Assembly (NCBI RefSeq): GCF_003255815.1
Contig: NC_037689.1
Span: 141,413,789 to 141,477,788, forward strand
Direction: 5' to 3'
DNA: 64,000 nt
From: Theropithecus gelada
Taxonomy: Eukaryota; Chordata; Mammalia; Primates; Cercopithecidae
Shown: one piece after another, positions 1 through 11,819 of the stretch
How positions within the stretch are numbered: position 1 is the stretch's first letter
Layout: every line of letters begins with the position of its first letter
Program-made: the position numbers and the translations under genes
Notes under the pieces: model-generated
Databases searched by the model: none
What the model saw: only the letters and a program-made list of their open reading frames with translations
What the model was told of the DNA's origin: nothing

Positions 1-856
1 TAGGCAACAATACATATTTCACTTTTGTAGGAAGAGTTAGCCATTATTTTGGAAAGCATCATAAAACATTAAAGTAATTGATAAATGTTCAGACCAGCAG
101 GGTAACAATATGCAAATCCCAAATAAATTTCATTCCAATGTGAATATTATGGCTCCACAACGATGGAAGGAATCTAGAAAAACTAATCTTCCTTCAGATA
201 GCTGGGTTATTTGTAGTACCATAAAACAGACAGAGTGTTAAGCTTTATTATTGGCACTTTGGGAACTCGGGAGTTGTGGTAACCAGATCATCTTGGTGAA
301 GGAAAGCCTATAAATTACCTTCATTCTAGGCATTATGTCTTCTTTGTTCATGAGTCCATTCAGCAAACAGCTGAAGGACAGCGATTCCTAGGTGCCCATT
401 CTGAGAGGTCTATGTACATACCTCTTCTGTAGAACTCCTTGTCACCAAACTTCCAATTCTATTCCTTCCAAATCCCTGATCATACAGGAATGGCCATGAA
501 TTTATATTTTAAGCTTTCTCTCCTTCTGGAAAAACTGGACAACAAAATGAAATGTTTAAAATTATGTCTATTTGGAGGATTTCATTCATCTGTGTCTTTT
601 AGGGCCACTCCTGAGTGGGGGTTTAGCACCTCCACCGTCCACTTTCTACTAGTGGGGCTCCATCTGTAACAGCCACAAATATTTAATTTTCTGCAGTCAA
701 CTGGCCATTAGGAACTAGCTAGGAGATCATAGGTGTGGGCTGAGAGACTTATAGCCATCTAGCAGGAGTAGTTACATTGGTAATATAAGTTATCTGCTCC
801 TACAACTTATTTTTCCTGCTGGATCTGCTCAAGACCTGCCTTATAACTCATACTTT
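1..856. other. Unassigned stretch, no gene seen
   Basis: No long frame with coding character and no repeat I can name with confidence. The longest frame (439-669, +, 76 codons) has no recognisable domain and looks like chance. The block at about 330-830 reads like an old interspersed repeat, but I cannot assign it. Confidence 0.5.
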
Positions 857-952
857 TTTACTCAGGAGGCTGAGGCAGGAGAATCGCTTGAACTCAGGAG
901 GCGGAGGTTGCAGTGAGCTGAGATCGTGCCATTGCACTCCAGCCCATCTCAA

Positions 953-953
<1 letters not shown>
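857..953 (+). repeat. Alu right-arm fragment
   Basis: This matches the 3' third of an Alu, including the stretches gaggctgaggcaggagaat and gcagtgagctgagatcgtgcc. It stops shortly after cactccagcc, lacks the left monomer, and its tail has turned into the trinucleotide repeat that follows. It is probably an AluS or AluJ relic. Confidence 0.9.
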
Positions 954-983
<30 letters not shown>

Positions 984-1012
984 GTAGTAGTAGTAGTAGT
1001 AGTAGTAGTAAT
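954..1012. repeat. Compound trinucleotide microsatellite (TAA)n(TAG)n
   Basis: About ten TAA units are followed by about nine TAG units. It grew from the A-rich tail of the Alu fragment just upstream. The clean switch of unit suggests one A-to-G change that was then spread by slippage. Confidence 0.95.
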
Positions 1013-2960
1013 ACCGCTACCTGATGGTAACTTATTTATTGCTGGGCCTGATTTTTAGCACTTCATGTTTGAATAGTACATAGTTTATGGTGGAAAAATT
1101 AGATTACATGGTCATATAATGCCCTGTGGTCAAACTTTCAATCTCCATTAAACCCCTTAATATGCCAGGACTTTTTATGAAAAAATAGTTAATTGGTGAA
1201 ATGGTCATAACCTTGCTGAACATTCAAGAGGCCTCCACCTTAATTTTATTGAGACTTGCCTCAATTTCCATTCAGCATCCATATCTGCCACAGATACTTC
1301 TGACCACTGTATCTGAGGGAATACGCCTCTATTATTTAGTTAAGTAATTTGCATTTTCTTCAAATTGGTTAATTGAGGAAAGTTTTTAAAGAAGTGTTTT
1401 TGATATTTTGGACACAGAGCCCCAAGACTTTTTTAAAAATGTGTTTGTGTGGTAGTGGTGAGGATGGGACATAATCATGCAATATACATTGGTAATATTG
1501 TATGATGCCAAAACACTATTTGCTAAAGCTATTTTTGGTGCAAGCAAAAGTTAAACATAGCTTCCTTGTGGATAACATGTAAATAGCTGATGCTGGCTTT
1601 CATTGTAAGGTAGGGAGGGAGCCAGGAGCCGTGGTGAGAGAGCAGGGGAAGAAAGCATGCAGTAAACACTTGTTTTTGTTTTTACTTTACAAATTTCTAC
1701 AGCATCTACTCTTGTCTTATTTGTGTTTACTGACTGTAAGAGAAAAGGCTGAATTGCATTCTCTGTCTGCCTTCTAACAGAGAATGTACACGACCAGCCC
1801 TTCATTAACAAAGAAAATAAAGAGAAAAAAAAGTTGTTTCATGAACTGAAAGAGAGAAAAGTTAAAATACAACAGCAATGAAGCCAGGTGATTAAGATAA
1901 ATTAACACACACTCTCGTGACAAAACAAAAGACATTCGGAAGTGGAAAACTGGCTAGAATTTTTCTACTGTGGTATATTTAGCTGGTACTAGGCTGTTCC
2001 TGATTGTGGATGCATCACTTTCAATACATCAATTTACAAATAAATTTCCCCAATACTGAGCTAAATAGCTCATTAACTTTTATTCCTTTTTTACTTGAAT
2101 GTAAGACAGTGCATCACATTTCTGTAATATTATGCAGCAAAACAACACCAAATCCTAAAAATCAACTCTCAGCAGGGACAGCAATGGGCTACATAGATAT
2201 TTCACACTAATTCCATTCCTCAGTTATCCAATCATCAATCAAGTAGATGCATCAAAGAGCAGCTGGCTACCACCTCCAAATGGACTTACCTGCAAATGTA
2301 AGATCTCCAGCTTTCTTTGTTCTCCCTACTGGAAATATGATGGTGTGCATTTTGGTTTGGCTCTGTTTTGTTTGACTTTACATAATGACAAACAGGTACA
2401 AAAAAAGTGATGGAAAGGCCTAGTGTTTATAATAATTGGTTCCATTAATGTTCAGGGAGAACTTCTGTCTTTCAAGACCACCAATTCAGTCATTATTTTA
2501 TAAAACATGTTTGTATCGACGAACAGATGTCAGGAAAATTAGTGTGGAGCCTTTTGCATGTGTAACATATCTCAGTAAAGAAAAAGAATTGTAAATCAAA
2601 GAGTCAGGGCTTCCATTGGACCTCACATTATCGAAACACAAATGTTGCAATGATTGAGATAGACAATGTGTTCACTAGGCAAAGAGATAGTGAAAATTAG
2701 AGAAGGCTGAATTTGGAACAACTCCAGCTCTCTCAATAACAGCACTTAAGAGGTTTTACTAACAACTATTTATGTTATAACTTGGATTCTCACTGCTTCT
2801 TCTTTGTTTACTTTCTGTTACTTGCTCTTTGTCTTTTTGTTGTTAAATTTCCTTTAACTGTCTTATGCCTTTCTTCTTGGCATTTATAGTCAATTTAATT
2901 CCTCCCCCTAGAGTGCGTAGACTTCCAAGTCTCCAAGATTAAATGTTAAATTCTGATGAA
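1013..2960. other. Unassigned AT-rich DNA
   Basis: I see no gene and no clearly nameable repeat. The frames at 1551-1811 (-) and 2004-2210 (+) show no domain, no conserved motif and no coding-like composition. Confidence 0.5.
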
Positions 2961-2964
2961 GAAG

Positions 2965-3165
2965 TAGCTTAAAGTGATGGAAAGAATATGAACTTTGCAG
3001 ACACACTGGCTAGGGTTTTAGTCCTGACTCTTCCACTTAGTAATGGAATAATCCTGTGGGGAGTATCGGAGGTGTTCTTTAACTTCATTGAGCCTCAGTG
3101 CCTTCATCTTTGTGTTGGAGATAATGACACCTGTCTTAGCTCTCATTCTCATACCTCTATGCATA
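2965..3165 (+). repeat. MIR (tRNA-derived SINE) remnant
   Basis: The order of blocks fits the MIR core: an aactttgcagacacactggc block, then tcctgactcttccacttag, then attgagcctcagtgccttca, then a diverged gataatgacacctgt. It overlaps a 98-codon frame that I treat as chance. Confidence 0.75.
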
Positions 3166-3174
3166 ACATCAGCC

Positions 3175-3495
3175 TGACCTCCTTCTGGAATGTCCTTCCT
3201 CTGTATCTGTGTTTAACTAACCCCTACTTACCTACCTTTCAAGTCTCATTCAAGCAAGTACCCCTCAAGAAGACCTTCTGGTAGCCCACACATTGGAATG
3301 CTTCCACAGTAACATTTGCCATATTTTTATCTTAGCACTTCACATAGCATATCAGAATTATATACACGTGTATGTTTCTCACTGGACCAAGGGTTACATG
3401 AAGATAAAATTCATGTCATCTTACTCTGGGGACCCCAGCATCCACTACAATGCCTGCTCTTGGGGAACTGCTTAATAAGTGAATGTTTGTAAAAG
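3175..3495 (+). repeat. L2 LINE 3' end
   Basis: It shows the L2 3' signature: a tccttcctctg block, a tagcacttcacatagcat block, a ggaccaagggtta block, and an end like aataagtgaatgtttgt. It is strongly diverged, as expected of a mammal-wide LINE. Confidence 0.75.
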
Positions 3496-3888
3496 TTGAT
3501 TGTCTTTCAAACTATGATTAATATTGAAGATTAGATTACACATTTCATATAAAACATCTTGTGTGACTGGCACATAGTTTGTTGTTAGGTCTGTTTAATC
3601 TAATTTAGAAAATCATAATGGGAACTCAGTGAGAAGGTATGATTTCTACAGACTGTCTTTATTTATTGGATTCATGTTAGTTATAGAGTAGATGGCCGTG
3701 AGGTTTAAGTCAAGTTCTGCTGCCTCAGGGCAAATAAGCAAAGGCCATTTCTTAGCACTCCTGCTTAGTGATTAATGGGTACAAATTAATTATCTGATGA
3801 ATGAATGAAAGAATAAAATGCAATTTCCCTGTGAAGGTCTATTTTGTTTTTCTGGGCATATTTAGATTCTTTCTTCTTTGCAGTTTCA
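3496..3888. other. Unassigned DNA
   Basis: No gene or nameable repeat is visible. A short ctggcacatag at about 3570 recalls an L2/MIR tail but is too short to call. Confidence 0.4.
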
Positions 3889-3889
3889 T

Positions 3890-4065
3890 ATAACATTTTT
3901 CATATTTTATTACAGTGCTTTACATGCTATAGCTGTTCATTTTTTTTCTACCAAACTATGAGGTATTCCTAAACAGGTGTTATTCCTTGTCTCATTTATT
4001 CTCAATAACTAGCAGTGTCTGCTAGAATAGATAGTCAATAAACATATATAGAGCTTGAATTTATA
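3890..4065 (+). repeat. L2 LINE 3' end, diverged
   Basis: A weak L2 tail: tacagtgctttacatgc, then a cttgtctc block, then a terminal atagtcaataaacatatat that parallels the L2 end (agtaggtgctcaataaat type). Confidence 0.5.
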
Positions 4066-5107
4066 AATGTTATTAGTATTCAAAAAATGCCCTTCTGGTT
4101 CTTTCCATCATTCAATATGCTAAAACTCTAGCAAGTCAAACTTTCTTAGGCAGTTTTAAAAATCACCCACTGAGCTGTTGCCACCTAATTTAGTCCACGA
4201 ATTGCTCATTAGATATTGAAAATAAATACCTAGGTAAATGTAAGTTTGAATAATCAAATATTTCAAACCAGTGGAGTGTGGCAATAAATATTTCCCATAG
4301 ATAGTGAGTCATCTATTGTAGATTTCCACCTAATAATACTTGACTTGGGCTAATATTTACATACATACATACATATTACATACAGTATTCCCACTTAATC
4401 ATGCTTGTTTGGGGGAATTGTAACTTACTGCAGTTTAGGCATGTGTTCTGTGATAGAAGAGACTCAACCTGGTAAGTAAACTTCTATTGATTCATCATGT
4501 GGGCAACTTTTGATGAATAGCTTCTATTTAAAAGCTTTAAGTTGGAGACGAGAGACAAAGCTCCATTGATGGTTTTTAGTTTCCAATAGCTATTTCAAAA
4601 GATATTCCTTGGGCAGATATATCCAGGTGTTTTTGAAGAGCTCTTCTGCATGCACAATTCATTCCGATTTTTTCCAAAAATCTGTGTCTATTATCAGTAG
4701 AAATGAAGATAAATGAGATTTCCTGGAGATCATCTGGAATTGAGTAAGAGTGCTTAAGTACAGCCAATTTTGGAGTGGATTCACTTAAAGCTAATAGGAA
4801 GGCTGGACATGTAAAACCGTTTCCACTGTTGCTTTTGAGAGAGAGCACTGGCCTTACCAGTATAGTGGCACCAATTTGAAGGTCTTCCATTTAATGTGAC
4901 AATATGGAAAATTATAATGATTTTCATTATGATTATACAGCTCATGAATTTATATTTGATGTGGTGATGAATGAATAATATGATAATCCATCATACAAAC
5001 TAGTTGAAATCCAGATAAGCAAAATAAATTGACGTAACAGTGAAATAATTGACATTATTCTCTGGAGAATAAAATGATAAATAAAAGGTTCAAGAAAGAG
5101 AATGGAT
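4066..5107. other. Unassigned DNA with a 104-codon minus-strand frame
   Basis: The frame at 4576-4890 (-) is the longest in this part. I recognise no domain, and its protein has no obvious low-complexity bias. It might be a decayed pseudogene or chance. A short (ACAT)n run lies at 4360-4376. Confidence 0.4.
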
Positions 5108-6123
5108 TAATATGATGGATAGGAAGCGGTACTAGCTTGCGGCTCCCACTCGGATGGACAGAGCAATGTGTGGAACCTCATATCGTGAACTTTTGCTCCA
5201 AGAACAATGGCAGGAACATACCAGGAAAGCCATGAGAATCCACAGACCTTGAAGGAACTGGATCCATGCTGGAGGCTCTCTGAGATGCTGAAAAACTGTG
5301 AGTAGGCTTCCTCTCTCAATGGGGATGCCCCTGGTCTAGGGCAAGTTCTCAGCCTTGGTCACCAGCTGCCTGGAAATCAACTCAGTGCTGTTTGAAGGGA
5401 GAAGAGTGGGAGTGAGACCAGCTTTTAGGACTCCAGGCTGGGTGGGAGAGGGGTGAGGCCTGTGACTGCTGGCTTTCCCTCACTTCCCTGGTGACCTGTC
5501 TGTCTCAGCAGAGACAACCATAATCCCCCTGGGAACATAACTCCCTTTGACTGGGAAGCCCCACCCAAGGAGAGGCTGAGCTCAGACATGCCTATCCTTG
5601 TCCCCACCTGGTGGTCTTTCTCTACCCACTCTGGAAGCGGAAGACAAAGGTCATAATCATTTGGGAGCTCTATGGCTCTCCCCACAATCTGAGAAACCTG
5701 ATACTTAACCAAGTGTCCCTAGAACAAGTTTCCACCCTTCTTATAAGACCACAGCTGATGCACTCTTGAAAGCACTCACCTTCTGGCTGGAGGCCAACCA
5801 ACACAAAACCAGCACACTAAACCAAGGACCCTCACATTCACTCCTCTGCTACCTCAACCACAGCAGGTGCTGGTATACACAGCTGCAAGACCTGAAGCTA
5901 TATCACATCACAGGACTCTTTGCAAAAACTCCCCAGTACCAGCCCGGAGCCTGGTACCTCCACTGGGTGGCTAGATCCAGAAGAGCAAAAACAGAAACTA
6001 CAGTTCAGCTCTCAGGAAAACCCATTCCTAGGGAAACCACATCAGGGGAGCACCCCATGAGACAAAATAATCTGAACTGCAGCCTTTGAATCCCAGATCT
6101 TCCCTCTGACATAGTCTGCCCAA
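5108..6123 (+). promoter_or_regulatory. L1 5' UTR (old subfamily, inactive)
   Basis: The segment starts with tagcttgcggctcccactcg and continues with cttttgctccaagaacaat, as in 5' UTRs of older primate L1s. It is richer in G+C than the flanks and leads directly into the ORF1 start. In live L1s this region holds an internal RNA polymerase II promoter. Here it has decayed, and I make no claim of activity. Confidence 0.65.
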
Positions 6124-6726
6124 ATGAGAAGGAACCAGAAAAACAATTCTGGTAATATGACAAAACAATGTCCTTTAACATCTCCAAAAAATCATACCAA
6201 CTCATCAGCAATGGATCAAAACCAAGATGAAATCTCTGCATTGGAAGAAAAAGAATTAAGAAGGTTGATTATTAAGCTAATTAAGGAAGCACCAGAGAAA
6301 GGTGAAGTTGAACTTAAAGAAATATAAAAAATGATATAGGTTATGAAAGGAAAATTATTCAGTGAAATAGATAGCATAAATAACAATTACAGCTTCTAGA
6401 AATCAAGGACACACTTAAAGAAATGCAAAATGCATTGTAAAGTCTCAGCAATAGAATCAGACAAGCAGAGGAAAGAACTTCAGAGTTCAAAGACAAGGCT
6501 TTCGAATTAACCCAATCCATCAAAGATAAAAAAGAGAGAATTTTAAAAAATAAACAAAGCCTCCAAGAAGTTTGGGACTATGTTAAATGTACAAACCTAA
6601 GAATAATTGGTGTTCCTGAGGAAGAACAGAAATCTAAAAGTTGGGTAAACATATTTGAAGGAATAATTGAGGAAAACTTCCTTGGTCTTGCTAGAGATCG
6701 AGACATCAAAATACAAGAAACTCAAA

Positions 6727-6783
6727 GACCAGCCTGGACAACATGGTGAAACCCCATCTCTACTAAAAATACAAAAGTAGCCA
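6727..6783 (+). repeat. 57-bp Alu patch inside L1 ORF1
   Basis: This is only the middle of an Alu left monomer, with no Alu start, no tail and no target-site duplication, so it is not a retrotransposition event. It aligns without gaps to 7636-7692 in the AluS downstream, at 55 of 57 positions, and shares that copy's unusual acaaaagtagcca in place of the family's acaaaaattagcc. It takes the place of about 20 bp of L1 sequence. See findings. Confidence 0.85.
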
Positions 6784-6900
6784 TAAAAAGATAATTGCCT
6801 GGGCACATAGTCATCATGTTATCTAAAGTCAAGATGAAGGAAAGAATCTTAAGAGCTATGAGGCAAAAGTATCAAGTAACCTATAAAGAAAAACCTATCA

Positions 6901-7217
6901 GGGCCAGGCACAGTGGCTAACATCTGTAATTCCAGCACTTTGGGAGGCCAAGGTGGGCAGATCATGTGGTCAGGAGATCGAGACCATCCTGACTAATACA
7001 GTGAAACCCCGCCTCTACTAAAAATACAAAAAATTAGCTGGGCATGGTGGCAGGTGCTTGTAGTCCCAGCTACTGGGGAGGCTGAGGCAGGAGAATGTCG
7101 TGAACCCAGGAGACGGAGCTTGCAGCAGTGAGCCCCTGGATCGCGCCACTGCACTCCAGTCTGGGCAACTGGGTGAGACTCCATCTCAAAAAACAAAACA
7201 AAACAAAACAAAAAACT
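6901..7217 (+). mobile_element. AluY-like element in L1 ORF1
   Basis: A full-length dimeric Alu with gagatcgagaccatcctg and a gtgaacccaggag block, diagnostic of the younger Alu group. The tail is a (CAAAA)n run. An 11-bp target-site duplication aaaacctatca flanks it (6890-6900 and 7218-7228), and L1 ORF1 continues on both sides. The right monomer carries an extra gca (gcagcagtgagc). Confidence 0.92.
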
Positions 7218-7554
7218 AAAACCTATCACATTAACAGTGGATTTCTCAGCAGAAACCCTAGAAGCCAGAAAGTATGGGGGTCCTATCTTTATTATTTTTA
7301 AGCAAAACAATTATCAGTCAAGAATTTTGTGTGCAGCAAAACTACACTTCATAAATGAAGGAAAGATACAGTCATTTCCAGGCAAGCAAATGCTGAGAGA
7401 ATTTGCCACTACCAAACCAGCAGTACAAGAACTGCTAAAAGGAGCTCTAAATCTTGAAACAAATAATTGAAATGCACCAAAATAGAAACTCCTTAAAGCA
7501 TAAATCTCACAGGACCTATATAACAATAACACAATTAAAAAAAAAAAAAAAAAC

Positions 7555-7866
7555 AGTCTGGGCATGGTGACTCATGCCTGTAATCCCAGCACTTTGGGAG
7601 GCTGAGACAGGTGGATCACGAGGTCAGGAGTTTGAGACCAGCCTGGCCAACATAGTGAAACCCCATCTCTACTAAAAATACAAAAGTAGCCAGGTGTGGT
7701 GGCATGCACCTGTAATCCCAGCTACTCAGGAGGCTGAGGCAGGAGAATCGCTTTAACCCAGGAGGCGGAGGTTACAGTGAGCAGAAATTGCACCATTGCA
7801 TTCCAGTCTGGGTGACAGAGTGAGACTCTGTCTCAATACAAAGAAACAAACAAACAAACAAACACA
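7555..7866 (+). mobile_element. AluS element in the L1 inter-ORF spacer
   Basis: A full-length Alu with gagtttgagaccagcctggcc and an agaatcgcttt block (AluS type). The tail is (CAAA)n then (CAA)n. It lies between the end of ORF1 and the start of ORF2. A run of about 17 A just upstream (7537-7553) may be the L1's own A-rich spacer or part of a target-site duplication. This copy carries the caaaagtagcca variant shared with the patch in ORF1. Confidence 0.9.
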
Positions 7867-10197
7867 GCAACAACAACAACAACAGAACCCAAGGTATTCA
7901 AGCAACAGATGGCACAATGAAGAGAATAGTACCTCATATCTCAATACTAACATTGAATGTAAATGGCCTAAATGCTCCATGTAAAAGATACAGAATGGCA
8001 GAATGGATAAAAATTCACCAACCAAGTTTCTGCTGTCTTCAAGAGACTCAAATAACACATAAGGACTCATATAAACTTAAGGTAAAGGGTTTGGAAAAAT
8101 ATATTTCATGCAAATGGACACCAAACATGAGCAGGAGTAGCTATTCTTCTATCAGACAAAACAAACTTTAAAGCAGTAATAGTTTTAAAAAGACAAAGAG
8201 GGACACTATATAATGTTAAAAGGATTAGTCCAATAGGAAAATATCACACTTCTAAATATATATGCACCGAATACTGGAGCTCCCAAATTTATAAAACAAT
8301 TAGTGCTGGGCCTAAGAAATGAGATAGATGGCAACACAATAATAGTCAGAGACTTTAATACTCCACTGATAACACTAGACAGGTCATCAAGACAGAAAGT
8401 CAACAAAGAAACAGTATATTTAAACTATTCCCTACAACAAATGGACTTAACAGATACTTACAGAATATTCTACCCAACAACTGCAAAATACACAATCTAT
8501 TCATTAGTACGTGGAACATTCTCCAAGACAGACCATACGATAGGCCACAAAACAAGTCTCATTAAATTTAAAAACATCAAAATTATATCATGTACTCTCT
8601 CAGACCACAGTGTAATAAAATTGGAAATCAATTCCAAAAGGAACCTTCAAAACCATGCAAATGCATGGAAATTAAAGGATCTGCTTCTGAATGATAATTG
8701 GATCAACAATGAAATCAAGATGAAAATTTAAAAATTATTTGAACTGAATGATAATAGTGACACAACCTATCAATCCTCTGGAATACAGCAAAGGTGGTGC
8801 TAAGAGGCAAGTTCATTGTCTTAAATGCCTATATCACAAAGTCTGAAAAAGCACAAATAGACAATCTAAGGTCACACCTCATGTAACTGGAGAAACAAGA
8901 GAAATCCAAATTCAAATCCAGCAGAAGAAAAGAAATAACGAAGATCAGAGCAGAATTAAAGGAAATTGAAACAAAACAATACAACAAATAAATGAAAAAA
9001 AAAACCCAGTTCTTGGAAAATATAAATGAAATTTATAGACAATTAGTGAGATGACCAAGAAAAGAAGAGAGAAGATCCAAATAAACTCAATTAGAAATGA
9101 AACAGGAGATATTACAACCTATACCACAGAAATATAAAATATTATGAAAGACTGCTTATGAATACCTTTATGCACATAAACTGGAAAACCTAGAGAAAAT
9201 GGATAAATTCATGGGAATATACAATCCTTCTAGATTAAACCAGGAAGATATAGAATCTCTGAACAGACCAATAACAAGAAGTGAGATCAAAATGATAAAA
9301 AGAAAAATTGTCACCAAAAAAGGTCCAGGACCAGATGGATTCACAGCTGAATTCAATCACATATTCAAAGAAGAATTTGTAGTAATGCTATTGACACTAT
9401 TCCAAAAGATAGACCAAGAGGGCATTCTTCCTAGATCATTATAGGAGCCAGTATTACCCTATTCCCAAAACCAGGGAAGGATATAACAAAAAAAGAAAAC
9501 TAGAGACCAATATCCCTGATGAACATACATGTGAATATCCTTAACAAAATACTAATGAACTGAATCCAACAGCATATCAAAAAGATAATTCACCATAATT
9601 AAGTGGGAAAGGATGCAGGGATGCTTCAAACATACATAAGTTGATAAAGGTAATATACCACGTAAACAGAATTAAAAACAAAAATCACATGATTATTTAA
9701 ATAGATGTAGAAAAAGCATTTGGCAAAATCCAGCATCACTTTATGATTAAAAGTCTCAGCAAAAACAGCATAGAAGGGACATACCTTAAAATAATAAAAG
9801 TGATCTATGACAAATCCATGGCCAACATTATAGTGAACTGGGAAAAGTTTAAAGCATTCCCCCTGAGAAATGGAACAAGACAAGAATGCCCAGTGTCACC
9901 ATTTCTATTCAACATAGTACTGGAAGTCCTAGCCAAAGCAATCAGACAAGAGAAAAAAAAATAAAGGGCATCCAAATCGGTAAAGAGATAGTCAAACTTT
10001 TGCTGTTTGTTGATAATATGATCATATATCTAGAAAATCCTAAAGATTCATCTGAAAATCTCCTAGAACTGGTAAATGAATTCAGCAAAGTTTCAGGATA
10101 CAAAGTTAATGTACACAAATCAGTAGCTTTGCTATATACCAACAATGACCAAGCTGAGAATCAAATAAATAAATCAACCCCTTTTACAAGAATTGCA

Positions 10198-10222
10198 AAA
10201 AAAAAAAAAAAAAAAAAAAAAA
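10198..10222 (+). repeat. Poly(A) run of about 24 within ORF2
   Basis: It expands a short A-rich stretch of the original coding sequence (the segment between ARIAKK-type codons and the KYLG-type motif). It is a mononucleotide slippage site. Confidence 0.95.
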
Positions 10223-10720
10223 CCCAAAATACTTAGGAATACACCTAACCAAGGAGGTAAAAGACCTCTACAATGAAAACTACAAAACAGTGCTGAAAGA
10301 CATCATAGATGACACAAACAAATGAAAGCACATCCCATGCTCGTGGATGGGTAGAATAAATATTGTGGAAATGAACATACTGCCAAAAGCATTCTACAAA
10401 TTTGATGCAATTCCCATCAAAATACCACCATAATTATTCACAAAACTAGAAAAATAATCCCAAAATTCATATGGAATCACAAAAGAATTGCTAAAGCTAG
10501 AATTGTATTGCTAAAGCAAGATTAAGCAAAAATAACAAATTTGGAGGCATCACATTACCTGATATCAAACTACACTATAAGGCCATAGTCACCAAAACAG
10601 TATGATACTAGTATAAAAAATAGTCATATACACTAATGGGACAGAATAGAGAACCCAGAAATTAAGCCAAATACTTACAGCCAACTGATCTTCAACAAAG
10701 CAAACAAAAATGTAAGGTTT

Positions 10721-10804
10721 TTCAACAGATGATGCTGGGATAATTGGCAAGCCCCATGTAGATTCAACAAATGATTCTAGGATAATTGGCAAGCCACATG
10801 TAGA
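10721..10804 (+). repeat. 42-bp in-frame tandem duplication within L1 ORF2
   Basis: Two adjacent 42-bp units (10721-10762 and 10763-10804) both begin ttcaaca and end catgtaga, with about five differences. Other L1 copies in this window have a single unit here, so the duplication arose in this copy. The length of 14 codons keeps the frame. Confidence 0.9.
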
Positions 10805-11621
10805 AGAGTGAAGCTGGATCCTCATCTCTTACCTTATATAAAAATCAACTTAACATTGATCAAAAACTTAAATCTAAGCCCTGAAATCATAAAAATTTTA
10901 GAAAATAACATCAAAAAACCCTTCTAGACATTGGCTTAGGCAAAGACTTCATGATAAAGAACCCAAAAACAAATGCAACAAAAAACAAAGATAAATAGAT
11001 GGAACTTAATTAAATTAAAAAACTTCTTCATAGCAAAAGAAATAGCAGAGTTAACAGACAACCCATAGAGTGGGAGAAAATATTCAGGGTTTATACATCT
11101 GGCAAAACACAAATATCCAGAATCTGCAAAGAACTCAAATCAACAAGAAAAAACAAACAATCCTATCAAAAAGTGTGCTAAGGATATGAATAGACAATTC
11201 TCAAAAGAAAGTATACACACAGTCAGCAAACATTTGAAAAAATACTCAGCATCACCAATGATCAGGGAAAAGAATATCAAAACCACAATGCGATATCACC
11301 TCACTCCTGCAAGAATGGCCATAACTTAAAAATTTAAAAATAGGAAACGTTGGCATGGATGCAGTGAAAAGGGAACACTTTTACACTATTGGTGAGTGTG
11401 TAAACTAATGCAACCACTATGAAAAACAGAGTGGAGATTCCTTAAACACCTAAAGGTAGATCTACCATTTGCTCCAGCAATCCCACTACTAGGTATCTAC
11501 CTAGAGGAAAAGATGTCGTTATACGAAATAGATACTTGCACATGCATGTTTATAGCAGCACGATTTGCAATTGCAAAAAAAAAAAAGCCCATCAATCAAT
11601 GAGTGGATGAAGAAAATGACA

Positions 11622-11622
11622 T

Positions 11623-11670
<48 letters not shown>
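11622..11670 (+). repeat. (ATAG)n microsatellite in L1 ORF2
   Basis: About twelve tetranucleotide units sit where the ORF2 C-terminal region has a short atatagatag-type stretch. This is probably slippage in the decayed element, and a candidate polymorphic STR. Confidence 0.95.
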
Positions 11671-11819
11671 AATGGTATACTACTCAGCAATAAAAAGGAA
11701 TGAAATAATGGCATCCACAGCAACCTGGGTGGAACTGGAGACTCTTATTTTAAGTGAGGTAACTCAGGAATGGGAAACCAAACGTCTTATGTTCTCACTC
11801 ATATGTGGAAGCTAATATA

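Larger units (their letters stand above)
6124..7470 (+). pseudogene. L1 ORF1 relic (RNA-binding chaperone), interrupted
   Basis: ORF1 codes for the trimeric coiled-coil nucleic-acid chaperone of the L1 particle. The N-terminal frame (6124-6327) reads from MRRNQKNNSGN to EAPEKGEVELKEI and then hits a stop. The coiled-coil and RRM parts follow with frameshifts. A 57-bp Alu patch replaces ORF1 sequence at 6727-6783, and an AluY splits the C-terminal domain at 6901-7217. The C-terminal part resumes at 7237-7470 with FSAETLEARKYGGPIF and ends LLKGALNLETNN, typical of this ORF1 group. It is not translatable as a whole. Confidence 0.85.
7917..11815 (+). pseudogene. L1 ORF2 relic (endonuclease and reverse transcriptase)
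   Basis: ORF2 normally supplies the nicking endonuclease and the reverse transcriptase for target-primed reverse transcription. Visible parts: the start (MKRIVPHISILTLNVNGLNA, 7917), the endonuclease motif RDFNTPL in place of GDFN, and SDHSVIKLEI with its catalytic SDH (both within 8303-8731). The RT fingers are at about 9199-9444, and the RT catalytic loop at about 10003-10020 reads FVDNM where FADDM is expected, so the second Asp is lost. Stops, shifts, an A-run (10198-10222), a 42-bp tandem duplication and an (ATAG)n insertion disrupt it. It is inactive. Confidence 0.88.
5108..11817 (+). mobile_element. Old L1 element (L1PB/L1MA type), near full length, no 3' UTR
   Basis: In order: a 5' UTR-like segment (to about 6123), ORF1 (from 6124), a short inter-ORF spacer and ORF2 (7917 to about 11815). 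The wording of the ORF1 start and of the ORF2 C-terminus matches older primate L1s rather than L1PA. Two Alus and a 57-bp Alu patch interrupt it. Homology stops just after the ORF2 stop, and I see no 3' UTR, poly(A) tail or target-site duplication, so the 3' end was lost after insertion. Many stops and frameshifts make it inactive. Confidence 0.85.

Noticed and set aside
944..1012. CRISPR-like or satellite array
   Set aside because: It is a plain trinucleotide microsatellite from an Alu tail. No spaced repeats of CRISPR type exist anywhere in the window.
4576..4890. 104-codon minus-strand frame (MEDLQIGATILVRPVLSL start)
   Set aside because: No family recognised, no neighbouring exon or poly(A) context. 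Could be an old pseudogene, but a chance frame is as likely, so I list it only as unassigned.
7753..8070. Minus-strand frame with a run of cysteines (CCCCCCC) and a SLTLSPRLECNGAISAHCNLRLLG end
   Set aside because: This is the familiar translation of an antisense Alu and its (CAA)n tail, not a cysteine-rich protein.
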